Assembly (NCBI GenBank): GCA_003116875.1
Contig: BCKT01000010.1
Location: 310,001-374,000, forward strand
DNA length: 64,000 nucleotides
Origin: Takashimella koratensis
Lineage: Eukaryota; Basidiomycota; Tremellomycetes; Trichosporonales; Tetragoniomycetaceae
Direction: 5' to 3'
Positions 32,264-45,600 of this stretch are shown piece by piece. How positions within the stretch are numbered: the first letter of the stretch is position 1; every line of letters begins with the position of its first letter. The notes below the pieces were generated by a model. The model made no database searches and had not been told where the DNA came from. It worked only from the letters and a program-made list of their open reading frames with translations. Both the position numbers and the translations under genes were made by a program.

Positions 32264-32604
32264 CGCCAGTAGCAACAGCTTCCTTTGGTTATGTATACTT
32301 ATGACCGGTGTGGAGACATGCTTACTGAAAGGAGAAGGCGCATAAGCAGAGGTCTAGCCTCGGTCGAGAAAGCTGACCAAGCTGCACAAAGGTCGTCAAC
32401 TGCTTTCCTTTCAACCACGCGGAGAAAAGACGGAGTAAAGACTCACTACAGAGCCCGCAATGCTGACATCATTGACGCTCAGCCTAGGAGACAGCCTGCT
32501 TTCACCACGCTCTGGGTATACAGTATTTCCTGCTGACTGCGCCACCCTCTCCCACCCCTTCAAACACACCATAACATTCAAAAACTTTTCAAACACAAGA
32601 CAAA
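32264..32604. other. Intergenic between genes C and D
   Basis: No gene seen. GGTATACAGTATTT near 32514-32527 may serve as core promoter for gene D. Confidence 0.4.
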
Positions 32605-33075
32605 ATGGCGACGATGAGCATGAACAACGAGGCTGGTATGGACGACCTGATCACCCTCATGAAGAGTAACATGACCCTCTCTTCTGGTTCATGCGTGTAC
32701 CCAGCAGATACAGAGTCAGGCTTATGTCTTGAGACCGACACCGAACCAATCGACTTTCGTGGGACCCTATTGAACCTGTGCGCTGAACATATCGAAGCCA
32801 CAACCTCAAGCTCGGGTACTCTCCATCCCCTTCGATGGGGAAACAAAAACGTGACTGGCATGTCTTGCCAAGGTGAGAAATCTGACGGGGAACCGTGTGA
32901 CCAGGTAGGCAGTGTTCCCACTACTTGGGAAGCTTACGAGGAGACGTACTTCCTCTGCCCAAAGCATAATGAGGGTATCGACTCGGAACAAGCATTTCAA
33001 GACTTACAGACTGTGGAAGCATTTCAAAGTCTTTCCTCACTGATTCTCACCAAAACCCTGCACGACCACTCATGA
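32605..33075 (+). CDS. C-C-CxxH family orphan, gene D (two modules)
   Basis: Unrecognised 156-residue protein. MATMSMNNEAGMDDLITLMK, then module 1 SCVYPADTESGLC-x17-CAEH, and module 2 SCQGEKSDGEPC-x19-CPKH, followed by a short helical end EAFQSLSSLILTKTLHDHS. The same C-C-CxxH layout as A-C, but the N-terminal block of A-C is missing. Its TGA (33073-33075) overlaps the ATG of the next ORF (33072-33074) by ATGA. Confidence 0.58.
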   Translation: MATMSMNNEAGMDDLITLMKSNMTLSSGSCVYPADTESGLCLETDTEPIDFRGTLLNLCAEHIEATTSSSGTLHPLRWGNKNVTGMSCQGEKSDGEPCDQVGSVPTTWEAYEETYFLCPKHNEGIDSEQAFQDLQTVEAFQSLSSLILTKTLHDHS

Positions 33076-33566
33076 CCCAACTGACCCTCAACTCGTTCCA
33101 ACCCCCGACCACCACCGATCTGACCCAGCGATACCCTGATCCTCGCTTCAGGTTCGCGTCTACCGGCGGGTGCTGTGTCAGCGACTGCGTGAGCGACAAG
33201 CCCACGGCGAACGAGCGCTTCCTTCGTCCCGACTCCAACCCAGCCGAAACCAACTGGTACGACATTGGGAAGAGGAATGTTCCTCATTCTCTTTGCAACG
33301 GCTGCGTGACTCGACTTTTGTCCACCGAGAAGATGGACAAGATCTGGAAGAAGGGACTCACTGGGACCTCGGCGTGTTGCATCGACAAGTTTGACAGAGC
33401 GATCGAAACCTACATTGACGACAAAGAGGCGGCGATGTCCAGGGAGTCTTCCAAGGGACCCAACGACAACAAGACCTTTTTCATCCCCTACACTGCCAAT
33501 ATCCCCTACGATGGCAACGAGAAAGTGGCCACGGTGACTGTCATCGAGTTGGCGAGCGAGGTCTAA
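33072..33566 (+). CDS. Cys-rich orphan, gene E, overlapping gene D
   Basis: Unrecognised 164-residue protein. MTQLTLNSFQPPTTTDLTQR, then CCVSDCVSDKPTANERF, NVPHSLCNGCVTRLLS, GTSACCIDKFDRAIETYI and an end VATVTVIELASEV. Its Cys pattern (CC-x3-C, CxxC, CC) differs from the C-C-CxxH module, though SLCNGCVTRLL recalls PLCETHEAVL. No leader of its own: the ATG sits in the stop codon of D. Either a second cistron of one transcript, or D and E are joined by an unseen intron. Confidence 0.5.
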   Translation: MTQLTLNSFQPPTTTDLTQRYPDPRFRFASTGGCCVSDCVSDKPTANERFLRPDSNPAETNWYDIGKRNVPHSLCNGCVTRLLSTEKMDKIWKKGLTGTSACCIDKFDRAIETYIDDKEAAMSRESSKGPNDNKTFFIPYTANIPYDGNEKVATVTVIELASEV

Positions 33567-33759
33567 ACCGCATGAGGGTGACCAACAGAACCAAAGGTGA
33601 GAGGATGATGAAGTGACGTGGCTTTGAGAAATTTGGATAGAAAGAAAAAGAGCAGAGACAGAAGGAGCATAGAGGGAGCGTATGCTTCATGCAAATAGTA
33701 CACTACACAATGGTCGTTGACTTTGAACATCTACTTACATCTTTGCCCACACCCCGAGC

Positions 33760-35157
33760 CTACTCTTTGGTCGCCTTGTCATCCTGCTTCTTCGACTCCT
33801 CCAAACTCATCGCGATAGCCCTTGCGATCGCTGCGTCTTCATCCTCCTCTTCGTCCTCACCCATTAACACGTCTTCGTCATCTGGGTTCTCTCCTCGGCT
33901 GAGAGCCATCGCCCGACGCAGCATCTCCTCCTCGTCCTCTTCATCCTCGCCTTCACCCTCGACGTCCATCCCTTCGTCGCCGGGCACGGCCGGGATCCGC
34001 GCGTCGTTGGCATTGTGTAGCGGGTTCGTGATGGATGCGGGGAGAGCAGTGGCGTTGGAGACTTCGGGCTCAATGGGCTCGGGCACAGGTTGGGGCGCAA
34101 GACCTTGCTCGACGGATGTGCTAGGTGCAGAGGAAGAGGATGGTTGAGACCGAGCAAGGCGTTCTTGCTCCTCTTGAAGAGACATTCGCAAAGCCTGGGG
34201 TTAGCGGTGTTGGAAGGGTACACTCACCATGGCAAGTTCTGGGTCTGCAGCCTCGAGCTCGGCAAGGTCCATATCTCCCATACCGGCGTCGCCGTCGGTG
34301 GGAGGTGGAGCGTCGGTCCGGTCCCAGAGGATAGGCGAGCGCGCGATCACGTCGGTGAGTAATTGGTTTCCCCCGGGTGGGACGGATACGAGATGTCTAC
34401 GGGGTCAGCATGCCTAGCCCAGGGTCTACAGATCTAGTCTATCTCGATTAAATACTCACGACTCATCCGTGGCCGAAGCCTCGATCAATGCCGAAACCTT
34501 TGGGTCATTGTCCAACCCTTCCTCTCCAAACGTGATGACATCAATCGCGACGTTATTCTTCCTCAACCGTTTCCCAAGCTTGACCAATTCCTCTTGCGAG
34601 TCGTCAATCGGTGAACCGACGAACACGATTACACGCTGTCGCTGGTTCTTATTCTCTCGGTGTTTCAGGGCGAGTTGAGCGACTTGAATCGCGGTGATCA
34701 AGCTGCATACACCCCCAATCGCTGCTTTGTTCATGGCCGAGAGGAGCTTGCCAAAGTCGTTGGTGGGCGTGACGAGGAGTGAGGGGCTGGTGATTGGCAA
34801 TTGGGGTTTGTGTTATTCTTAGAGTCCTCGGAGATTGACCGGCCGCGGGGCGGAGATGGACGGGGGTTTACTCACGATTTACCGGCCATGGTCATGACGC
34901 CAACAGCGGATTCCGGGTTGCTGTCTGCTTTAGTGGTAAAGATGTTGGAAGCGGCTTGAGCCTGAGCTTGGAAGCGTGTAGGCGTGTAGTCCCCATTCCT
35001 GGATGTCAGTTGAGTTGAGCGATGGTAGTTACCTCATGTACTCGGAATTGTCGAGCCTGGGGATGTCAGTGGGGGGTTATCTTGGCAGGCTAGTTGGGAG
35101 GGGGATGGCGGTGTACAAGAAGCCTACTTACACGATCATGCATGACTCGAGGGGCAT
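33760..35157 (-). CDS. RPN10: 26S proteasome ubiquitin receptor Rpn10
   Basis: VWA-domain subunit of the 19S particle that binds polyubiquitin. Start MPLESCMIV splices through a 26-nt exon (LDNSEYM) to NGDYTPTRFQAQAQAASNIF. VWA text: PESAVGVMTMAGKS, LLVTPTNDFGKLLSAMN, RQRVIVFVGSPIDDSQEELVKL, VAIDVITFGEEG. Three UIM-like helices follow: LAMALRMSLQEEQ, EEMLRRAMALSRGE, AAIARAIAMSLEES, separated by Pro/Ser and very acidic linkers. It ends KKQDDKATKE with TAG at 33760-33762. Shares a 1-kb divergent promoter with actin. Confidence 0.92.
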
Positions 35158-36156
35158 GGCTGGTGGTGTGAAGGGGGTTGGTGGTTGATGTGAAGGTGAT
35201 TGTCAACAGTGACAGTGTCATGGTCAGACGCGGTCGTCATCGTCACTGGTGGCTACTGCCAGTTGCCACATTGAGTTTAAATTCCGCGGCGATATCCACC
35301 CACCCAGGGTCAGACTGGCCGGGGCCTCCACCGTCCAGCCAGACGCCTCGAGCGTCACTGCCACTCTTCACCGCCCCGCCCCCTCTTGACCCCGTCGCTA
35401 TCTCCCCTCCTCTTCCTCTCATTCATCCATCCATCCTCCCATCTCATCTCATCTCATCCCCTCATCCCCTCATCCCCTCACATCTACCACCCACCACCTA
35501 CACACTTAGATCATGTAAGTCCACCCTCGCCTCCTCACTTCCTACCCTTCCCTCCTTCCCCCCTCTCGTTTACCCAGGTCGGATGCGACCTCCTCAACGC
35601 GAGACCGAGCGGTATGACGCGGCACAGTTGGAGCTGGCCGATGACCACCTCCCTCGCTCGCTCTCCCTATCCATCGCCCCATCCAAGCATCCCTTCTGTC
35701 CACGGACATACCCTACCCGCCTCCCTTTTGCTCTACCTCCATCCCTCTGCACCTCGGCGCTGTTCCAACCCCGCGACACGTCTCGGCGTCGCCGGGTTCC
35801 CATGACACGTCGACGTAGGCGAAACCCGGCCTATCTGCCTCATCGTCATACCTCCAATCCATCCATCCACCCAACTTCCCATCCCACCTATCCCCCGCGC
35901 CCCAGCACATATCCCACCGCACAGCGCGCAGTCATCTACTCGTTAGACTCGCCCCACTCCACTGCACGTGCAAAGGCCGACTCGGTTATTCGCCTCGTGC
36001 GCAGACGATAGGGGGCACTGCTTTCGAGCATCCCCCCGCTCAGTACCTGAATGCCCAGTCGGTCTCGACTCACTCATCGTCTCACCTGCATAAATATCTT
36101 GCCGCTGGTTGCTGACTCGACTCTTCACACTTCCTCGACGCCATCACAGATCCAAA
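35158..36156. promoter_or_regulatory. Divergent promoter region, RPN10 / actin
   Basis: About 1 kb, pyrimidine-rich toward actin, with CTCATCCC-type repeats near 35436-35482. A good donor (CATGTAAGT, near 35513) and an acceptor (TTACCCAG, near 35578) could mark an intron in a long actin 5' UTR. The 277-codon plus-strand frame across it has no family signal and is judged non-coding. Confidence 0.5.
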
Positions 36157-37561
<1,405 letters not shown>

Positions 37562-37744
37562 GCGCCAGAACAAGATGTGCAGAATTGGTTTGCAGCAAGA
37601 GGTGCAGAAAAGGGGGGGACGTTGGGGAATGGGTCTTGTCGATACATTTCTCTATGAAAAGAATGAACAAATGCGATGCATCGAGGACTGGACGACGCTT
37701 ACAACGGGGGCCGTACTGACTGAGAATAGACGGGGCTCTTTGGT

Positions 37745-38631
37745 CTATGGGGTGAAGTGCGCAATGGTATTCTGAATACCCCTCGCGTGGAGATCACTAA
37801 ACACTGCGCTCGCGGCATCTGTATCATTCGCACACCCTACCACATCCCACTTGACTACCGCCCCTACTCCATCTTGCTCAACCTGGACCAACTCGTGAAC
37901 TTGCTTCACGCTAGCTCCGGGGACCCAGGAATGGTGTCCGACAAGCTCGAGGTGGTATAGGAAGTAAGTCTGGTATGGGGATGGAGAGAGGTAAGACCCG
38001 ATCGTGAGGAGGAGGCGTTGGGTAAGGACGAATGATGGAGGGGTGGGGGTGGAGGTGGAGTTGAGAGAAGGGAGGGTGAGAGGGTGGAGGGTGGTGTTGA
38101 ATAGCACAGAACGAGAGGAAGTAGGCGCGTTACAAGTCCCCGATGTAGACTACCAGGATTAGCTTATGCACGCATCGAAGCGTAGGTGACTGGTCGGGTG
38201 AGGGGGACGTACCTTGACTTCGAGGTCGAGCCAGGATGGGTCACAGAAGTTTCCAATGTATGACCAGACTTCACCAGGTGAGGCGGGGACGGTACCGTTA
38301 TTGGAGAGTGAGAAGAATGTTTGGCCTTTCTGTATGGGAGATGGAAAAGTCAGTAAAGAGTCGAGAGGGGAGCGATGAGGATCGGAGGGAGGCGGAGAGG
38401 GGAGGAGAGAGATGACTGAGGAGCAGAGGAGGTGAGGAGGTGAGGAGGTGAGGAGGTGAGGAGGTGAGGAGGTGAGGAGGTGAGGGAGTGAGGAGGTCGT
38501 TGATTGAGGAAACGTACGGGGCAGACGAGATTGACCAGTGATGTGAGGCTGAGGTCACGAGGTGGGACCGGGGAAGCGAGAACCACCAAGGCAGGAAGGA
38601 TGAGAGTAGTCCAAAATGTGAAAGAGAGCAT
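37745..38631 (-). CDS. Secreted SRPBCC/START-like protein
   Basis: Likely secreted or ER-lumenal lipid-binding-fold protein; ligand unknown. Signal peptide MLSFTFWTTLILPALVVLAS. After intron 1, KGQTFFSLSNNGTVPASPGEVWSYIGNFCDPSWLDLEVK has the first strand and helix of an SRPBCC fold (ASPGEVWSYIGNFCDPSWL). Exon 3: STSGTCNAPTSSRSVLFN, FVLTQRLLLTIGSYLSPSPY, YFLYHLELVGHHSWVPG, then VKQVHELVQVEQDGVGAVVKW ending ARGIQNTIAHFTP. Intron 1 carries an 8-bp minisatellite. Not a housekeeping family I can name more exactly; polyketide-cyclase-like is the alternative label. Confidence 0.65.
38428..38484. repeat. 8-bp minisatellite, unit GTGAGGAG, about 7 copies
   Basis: Near-perfect period-8 run inside the first intron of the SRPBCC-like gene; length change would not alter the protein. 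Confidence 0.85.
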
Positions 38632-39171
38632 GGTAGGATAGGTGTTTGGCCAGAAGAGGGTTGATTATGTCGATCCGGAAGGACAGGACCAGTAGATGAA
38701 GATCTTCTCGCCTTCTCTGGACAATGGGATAGAATGGCAGCGAGGAGACGATCACGAGATGTCGATATCGATATCGATATCGAGGTTGAGCGAGCACGTA
38801 CAAGTCGAGTAGAAAGAAGGATGATCAAGGTGTGGAAGATGCAGAGTCAGATCCAGATGAGTTTGGTGAGTACCGTCGCATCCCCTCTGATCATTCTACC
38901 TGTGAGTTGGGTTCGAGGTTGCGCATAACTCGATAGGGTCACGGTTTGGTAATTCTTGGCGGCTGGCTGCATTGCTTGGGTGGCAAGAGAGAGACGGGGG
39001 AAATTTTTCTACGCCAGTCCCGAGACCTCATCCTCGCTCTTGACTCGGCGCAAGCAAAGTACCATGAGCGCAGGTTCCTATGGGATACGTTACACTGCGG
39101 GGTGAGCATTGGTGAAATCGGAACAGGAGAAGAGGCGCAATTGCTCACTGTACTCTGCAAATATGGGAGAA

Positions 39172-39210
<39 letters not shown>

Positions 39211-39633
39211 AGAGGCAGATGAGCAAAAGGCGAGAGGGGAGGGGAGATGGGAACAAAAAAGTACCGGCGGGATCGGGAAACAGTCGCGGGAAGCCAAAAC
39301 CTACAAAACCGCCCTGAGGTCGCTAAATACACTCGTTTAGGCAACTCTCACTCGTTTCGTGCTTCACTCAAAATCCAGCCAGCCTACCATCGTCTTGTCA
39401 CCCTCTAAGCAGGCACATCTACTGCCTAGAGTCAACTGAGAAGATCGGATTGGGGGATTGATGACATTATATGTTCTTCACCCCCTTCTTGGAATGCGCT
39501 CAAGAACACGCCCATGAAGAGATAAATAGATATTCATCAGATTTTTGATACTCCCATTCCCATCGACTTGGCACCTGAGCCCCGCCCAAATGGGTTCGAT
39601 ACCGTCATCTCCTGACACTCTTCTTCTCATACT
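38632..39633. other. Intergenic, 1 kb, with poly-G tract
   Basis: No supported gene. Upstream of the SRPBCC-like gene and downstream of the ZNFX1-type gene. ATATCGATATCGATATCGA near 38760-38780 is a short GATATC repeat. Confidence 0.45.
39172..39208. repeat. Homopolymer, 37 consecutive G
   Basis: Uninterrupted G run. It can form G-quadruplexes and is prone to slippage; its true length may differ from the assembly. Confidence 0.9.
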
Positions 39634-42600
39634 TTATAACCTCTCGACAAACCCTCTGATCCCCTTGGCTACCTCCAGATCTCCCTTGTCCATAATCATG
39701 ACCCAAGTGTTCGTCCTGAGGGCTCTAATAACCGGTCCCAAATCCGCCCACTTCTCCGCGACCTTGCACCACACCGACGTTCTCGGCAGACTTCCCAATT
39801 CCTCTTCAACCTCTTGCCACAAACTCCCCTTCTCCCAATCGGACGGAAAGTCGAACACTTTTTGTGTACCTTCTCCTGCCCGCCCTGCAGAGTTTGGAGA
39901 AGATACGAAGGGGCCGAGGGTTTTGCTGATCTTGACCACGAGTTCTAGGTCGCGTTCGCAAGACAATAACAGCCCCACCGCGAGTCGCTGGAACCCCACG
40001 CTCCTCGTCTTTCGTAACGCTCCCAGATCTTGTGGTTGAGGTTGAAGAGAAGATTGGGGAGAGATTAGGTGGAATGCCGCCGAGTAGGCGATGGAAAGGA
40101 GAGTGAGTCGGATGTTGATAGTTTCCAAAATGGCTTCGATACGGAACAACGCGCTTGTCGGTGGTGTCACGAGGGTTACGACGTCGATGGGATCGGCAAG
40201 GTCGTTGGGAAGCTTGAACGAGGACGGAGTCTTCATTTTGGATCGGACCATCGCAAGTGCCGCTTCGTGGGGGGGTATCGACATATTCGTGACACCTTCG
40301 AGCTTCTCATACGCCACAAGCAACGGCCCGACCCCTTCTCTCCATGCCTCTCCACAGCCCCTTGAGAGCCCAAAGACGTTTCCTTGTCCACAAGTAAACC
40401 ATGACGCCGGGGTACACCGAACATGGTCGGGCTTCAGTACACCGAGAGATAGGAATCGTTTCTGGTCAGGGCGAGGTCGGGTATCTCGGTTGTTTCTGGT
40501 ATTGAAGGCTGTAACGCTGAAGAGAATGTTGAGGTGGTTGAAGAGGGTGGTTTGGGACTGGGAGAGGTTGAAGGTACCGAGCGAAGTAGATGTGGAGATG
40601 AGCGTTGAGAGGGAACTACGAGAGAGGAAGAGAGTGGAGAGGTCGTAAACCCCTCGCATGAGGAGGGTTTTGTACCGTGGTGATGAGAGGGGAGAGGAAC
40701 AGGTCGGACAAGTGAGAGGGAGCTGGAAGCCAGGTGGGAGTGTAGGTGGAGACGAGGTAGATCCAGAGGAAAGAGAGGGGACGTAGTGGATAGAGGGGAA
40801 ATAGCGGTGGAATTGAGTGTGCGAGTCCAGCGCGGGAGAGGGGAAAGTGTGGCCGCAAGGGAGGGTTATGGTTCGAGTCGAGAAGCGAGATGGGGGATCG
40901 GGAATTGTTGTAGGTGTGGATGGCTCCTGTGTTGTATCGGAGGGGTGGCTATGACAGATGGGACATGTCTGACGCAAACAAAGTTCTCCGCAGACTGCGA
41001 GCCGGGAGTAGGATACTGTCAGTAAATGGGGCAGTGAGCAAGGTAGGAAGAAAGAGAACGTACCTGATGGACAAGGATGACCGCATTCGAGAAGTTTATC
41101 ACATGCTTTGTCGCAAGGGGGCAAGTCACACGGCTACCTCGACCGCAGAGCACGGGGGTGTCAGTCAGCGACAGACCAAGTCAGTGAGAATGGGACTCAC
41201 GAAACCACATGGGACGGAACAACGGCGGCGGGTATGTTCGCAGGCGAGGGAACACGGCTCGAGGCCTGAGATTTGGGTCAGCTATGACTCGTGATAGGAG
41301 TCACCTAGCTAATTGCTAAGAAAAAGAGGAAAAGGGAAAGAAATACGTTGACGCAAAAAAAAAGCTTGCTTACATGGTTCGCAAATGACGTGACATCCCA
41401 ATTCACAGATCTTATGTTCACATTGTCGTAGACATTGTGCAGAACACGGCGTTTCCACTTGCCCCTGGACCTCAACTCGGACCTTCGTACCCACCCGTTC
41501 CTCCGTTCCGATGTCGTTGGTGTAAGGGACAGACAACCTCAACGGAGCTTGATGGATATGGTCCGACCCACACTCGGCCTGACACGGATGTCGACATAGG
41601 TTGAGGACTTGGGCGCAAAGGTGGGGAGCGTGAGAGGTACGTAGGATGAGACCGGACCGGATCAAAGGTGAGGGTTGGAGTGACATCCAGAATGGAGGAG
41701 GCGAAGGGACGGAGGAGAGGTGAGAGTGAGAGTGGGGTTGAGAGTGAGAGTGGAGTTGAGAGTGAGAGTGAGGTGGGGGTGAGGTAGGTGGAGGTGTAGG
41801 AAGGAAGGTTGAGAAATAATATGGGGAAGAGCAAGGTCGAGGTTGAGTAGGTGTGAAAGTACCAAGAGAGAAGGTGAATGAGGACATGATGACGATAGCG
41901 GCTGTGGAGGCTGAGGTGAGCGTGGATGAGGTGAGCGTGGGGGAGGAGTAAGTTGTTGGACTCTGGGAAGAATGTGTAGATGGACGGGCGGTGGTAAGAA
42001 TTTTCTGGATCCGCGTGATGGTTGATGCCCTTGACAGCCTTCACCGGTCTACTCGCACAAGCCTTCTGATCTTTGATCTCCTCGTCCCTTGTGTTTCATC
42101 TTCAGCTCGGGTATCGTTTGTTCATAATCATGTTCATAATCTTGTTCATCCTCCTACGGTGTCCGACTGGTACGTTGATATGGATAGATGAAATAGGTAT
42201 CGCCTCTGATCAGACTCGCTTCGCCTCTACGGTAGCTTAGCCACCAACCGTCCCTGGCGCAGGCTGGGGCGCAGGTTCGCCAGCTTGGTCGCCTCCCCCG
42301 TCCCCGCTGTTCCGGTCCCTCTCACCAAACCCTCGGCTGCTTTCACCTTGGCAGTCGTCACTGCTATCGTAGCTTGTTGACACTCGTAGCAAGTTCGTTT
42401 GCAGATATGTCCACACCCTAGGTCACCTCCACATACCGCTGTGCACATGACACTTCCGACGTCATTCTTGCCATAAAGACAGAGATACAATGTCAGCGGA
42501 CAACCTTTGGTCTTCAACCACCAATATTCCAAATGTTGGGTTAGGTGTGGGGTAGTGAATATGATCAACTCACACACGGAACTAGCGCTTTGTGTTCGCC

Positions 42601-45600
42601 TGCCGAGTCAGGTTGTTAGCTGATCTTGTCCTGCACGCGAGCAGCTAGTCCACACCTACAAGTTGGCAGTTGTTTCAAGACCAAAGTCTGGCAAACCAAT
42701 CCCTCGAGATGATCCCGTTGATGACTGACACAAAGATTAGCATACTGCACTCCTCATTGTCTCCACCTCCCTCCATCCTCAAGCCTCCCTGCCTCTTTTT
42801 CCTATCCTTTCCTATCTGCGCAACTCGGGTTGGACTCACCAAACCACTCTCGCCTCGTGTCCGCAAGGCAACCTCACCCCATCCACTTTCACCTCACAAG
42901 GTCCACAAAACATTCCGCAGATCCTAGCACACGCGTGTCCACATGCTCTTTCCCTTTCGCATGGTTTGGGACAGACATAGGTAGCGTGGTCCGGGTCGTC
43001 GGGGTGACACTGGACCAACGAAAATTGTGAGCTTCTGCCGTCCGTTTGGGATCTCTACCAGCTGGCGCACCTTTTTGCCACAGCGATGATGACATTTAGG
43101 CAGCTTTGCCTCACTGCCATCTAGTCAGCTTGAACGAGACACGCATCCGGACAGCTAACTCACCAATCCCTGAGACACCCTCCATCAGGCGCCAATTTCT
43201 TGAACTCTTCATACCTCGCAACCATCCTAATCTCCTCTGGATGGTTCTTACAAGCGATCGGAATCGCCCTTCCCACGGAACCGGCATCACGCATCTCCGA
43301 GACGATAGTGCGCCACATATCGGATCGGACAGACAGTTGGTCCGCGTTCCCGAGGATGTACATTCCGTGTTTAGCTCGAGAGAGGGCGACGTTGGTTCGG
43401 TTGCGAGTCTGAGGAAGCGTAAGGTTAAGATCAGCCAAGTACAATCCGTAGCCTGTTGATCCCAAGTAAGACGAGACGGACCTTGAGAAACCCAATGGTC
43501 TGACGAGCAGCAGAGTCCTCGACGGACCCGTCATTGCGCACGAGCGAAATGATCACCCTGTGGTGATTTCAGCTCAACAGTCGGCAGTACCTCAGCTGCA
43601 TCACCTACACTTTCGCTTCTTCGCCTTGGAAATTATCAATCGATCTCAGTAACACCTGTAATTCGTCAGCTTTCTTCCACTACTACTTCGCTATGAAAGC
43701 TGACCCGCTTCATCCCGCCAGATCCAGGTGTATCGTCCGTGATTCCGTCCATTTTTCGTCCAAACTTGGTCAAGTCGCGATCGTCCATGACGACGTCGAA
43801 TTTCGTACTCAGCAGTCGACGCATGCTCGCGAGTTGTCTGTGAGAGTCAGCTATGGCTTCCGTTCCAATGACAATAGCTTACCCTCCGTATGCACACTAG
43901 AATGGTTGTCAGCTCTTCCCTACATGGTACATTTCAGCTCACCAAGATCACGATATCGCCTTCGTCGTCGTAGCAGCCCTGCTTCATGAGGTACTCGGCG
44001 AGCGCGGGACAAAAGTCGAGCTGGATACTAGTCAGTTGGACTCCGGCTGCATCTTGCCGACCGACTGACTTCAAAAGCATTCGTCTTCGAGGTTCCCTCC
44101 TTGTCACCCCCGCTCTCATGATTCGAGTGGTTCCTGCGTCTCATCAGCTTCTTCCATCTCATTGGTTCAAAACCGTGACTCACAAGAAGAAGACGTCCTT
44201 GTGCATCCCCGAGACGTGTGGGTAGTTTTGCACACAGTCATGGTCCTCCAGCTTGGGGTATAGCGTCGACCTGATTACCGTTAGTCTCCAGCTTCGGGCG
44301 GCACTCGACTATCAGCTAGAGCTTGTACTCACCTGACCAGAGACGAGATTTGAGGCCGCATCCTCCTCTGTACCTGAAGCTGACTCATTGCCAACCCAGA
44401 ATCCGAGAGCCGTTCCATCAAGCTAACGTCAAACCGATACTTCGCCGCTCCGTTGGGACTGTCCACGGAGAATTCTGCGGTACGCCCACGCTGATCAGCC
44501 AAAAAAAGCATGACATTCTCCAGCGTAGAAGGCACTTACCGTGTCGATTTGGGATGGGACGGAGCTGCAACGGATCACCGATGGAGATGACGTGTTGGAT
44601 TGAAGGGAAGAGAGAGGCGAGGGTATGTGCTTCCAGGACCTGCCCCGCTTCTTCAACAACCATGACGGTAGGTCCGAGTCTCTGCAAGGTAAGTGAAACA
44701 TTACGCCACGTAAGCATCCAGCTAATCTGCCAGTGGACTGTCTGCAGCTGCCGCTCACTTTGATGACTTCAGCGTACTTGGCCATACCTAAGTCTGTCAG
44801 CTTCTGATCTGTGTATTGACCGCCAAGCTTGACTCACCGTTTGTCGTAGCCCCGAGGATCCGCGCATTCTGCAACAACGACCAATCTAACTGAAAGGTAT
44901 TAGCTTGAATCTAGCGTCCACGAATCGTAGCTGAGACTCACGTTGTTCTTGGCTTCCTTCCACTCCCCTATCGCCTCTTCGTACTCTTTCCACAAGCCGT
45001 TGACTTTCCCCGAATAAACCGGGTCCATCTCTTGTTTCACCAACTTATCCAACCACCTGGCGACCGCCTGTCTCTCTTTCAACGACCATTCCCACACTCT
45101 CACCTCTCCTCCCTCTGTCCCAGCCACCAGTTCCTCCACTCTTCGTGTCGTCTTGGCTACGGTCGGTAGAGCTGGGAGTTTGAAATACTCCACGAATGCG
45201 GTAGGGTCGGAGAGAGCTTGATCGATACTGGGAGGAGAAGGAGGTGTGATCGGTGTATCCTCTGAACCCCTTGTGGAATCAGGTGATTCCAAGTCGATTT
45301 CCTCATCAGCTGAAGGGGTAAACAAATACTGCCACTTTCCCGAAACTGGGTTATTTTCCACCTCTCCGTCTACTTGCAGTTCCAGCGTTGCGAACCGATT
45401 CACCACTTCTTCCAGAGTGGGCACCTCCTGCTTCATCCCCATATGCACACGCTTCGCTGCACTCAACTGCTCGAGGTGAGCTAGGTCCACTCCGCTCTCC
45501 CAGAACCCCCAAAGCGTATCGGTTGCGCTCGATGTGGATGGTGATGGAACAGTGACAAACCCCTCGTCAGCGGCTTGAGCGGCTTGCTTCAAAGTCGATT

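Noticed and set aside
35178..36011. 277-codon plus-strand ORF upstream of actin
   Set aside because: Composed of Pro/Ser/His-rich text from pyrimidine repeats, no domain, and it occupies the RPN10/actin divergent promoter; judged leader or promoter DNA.
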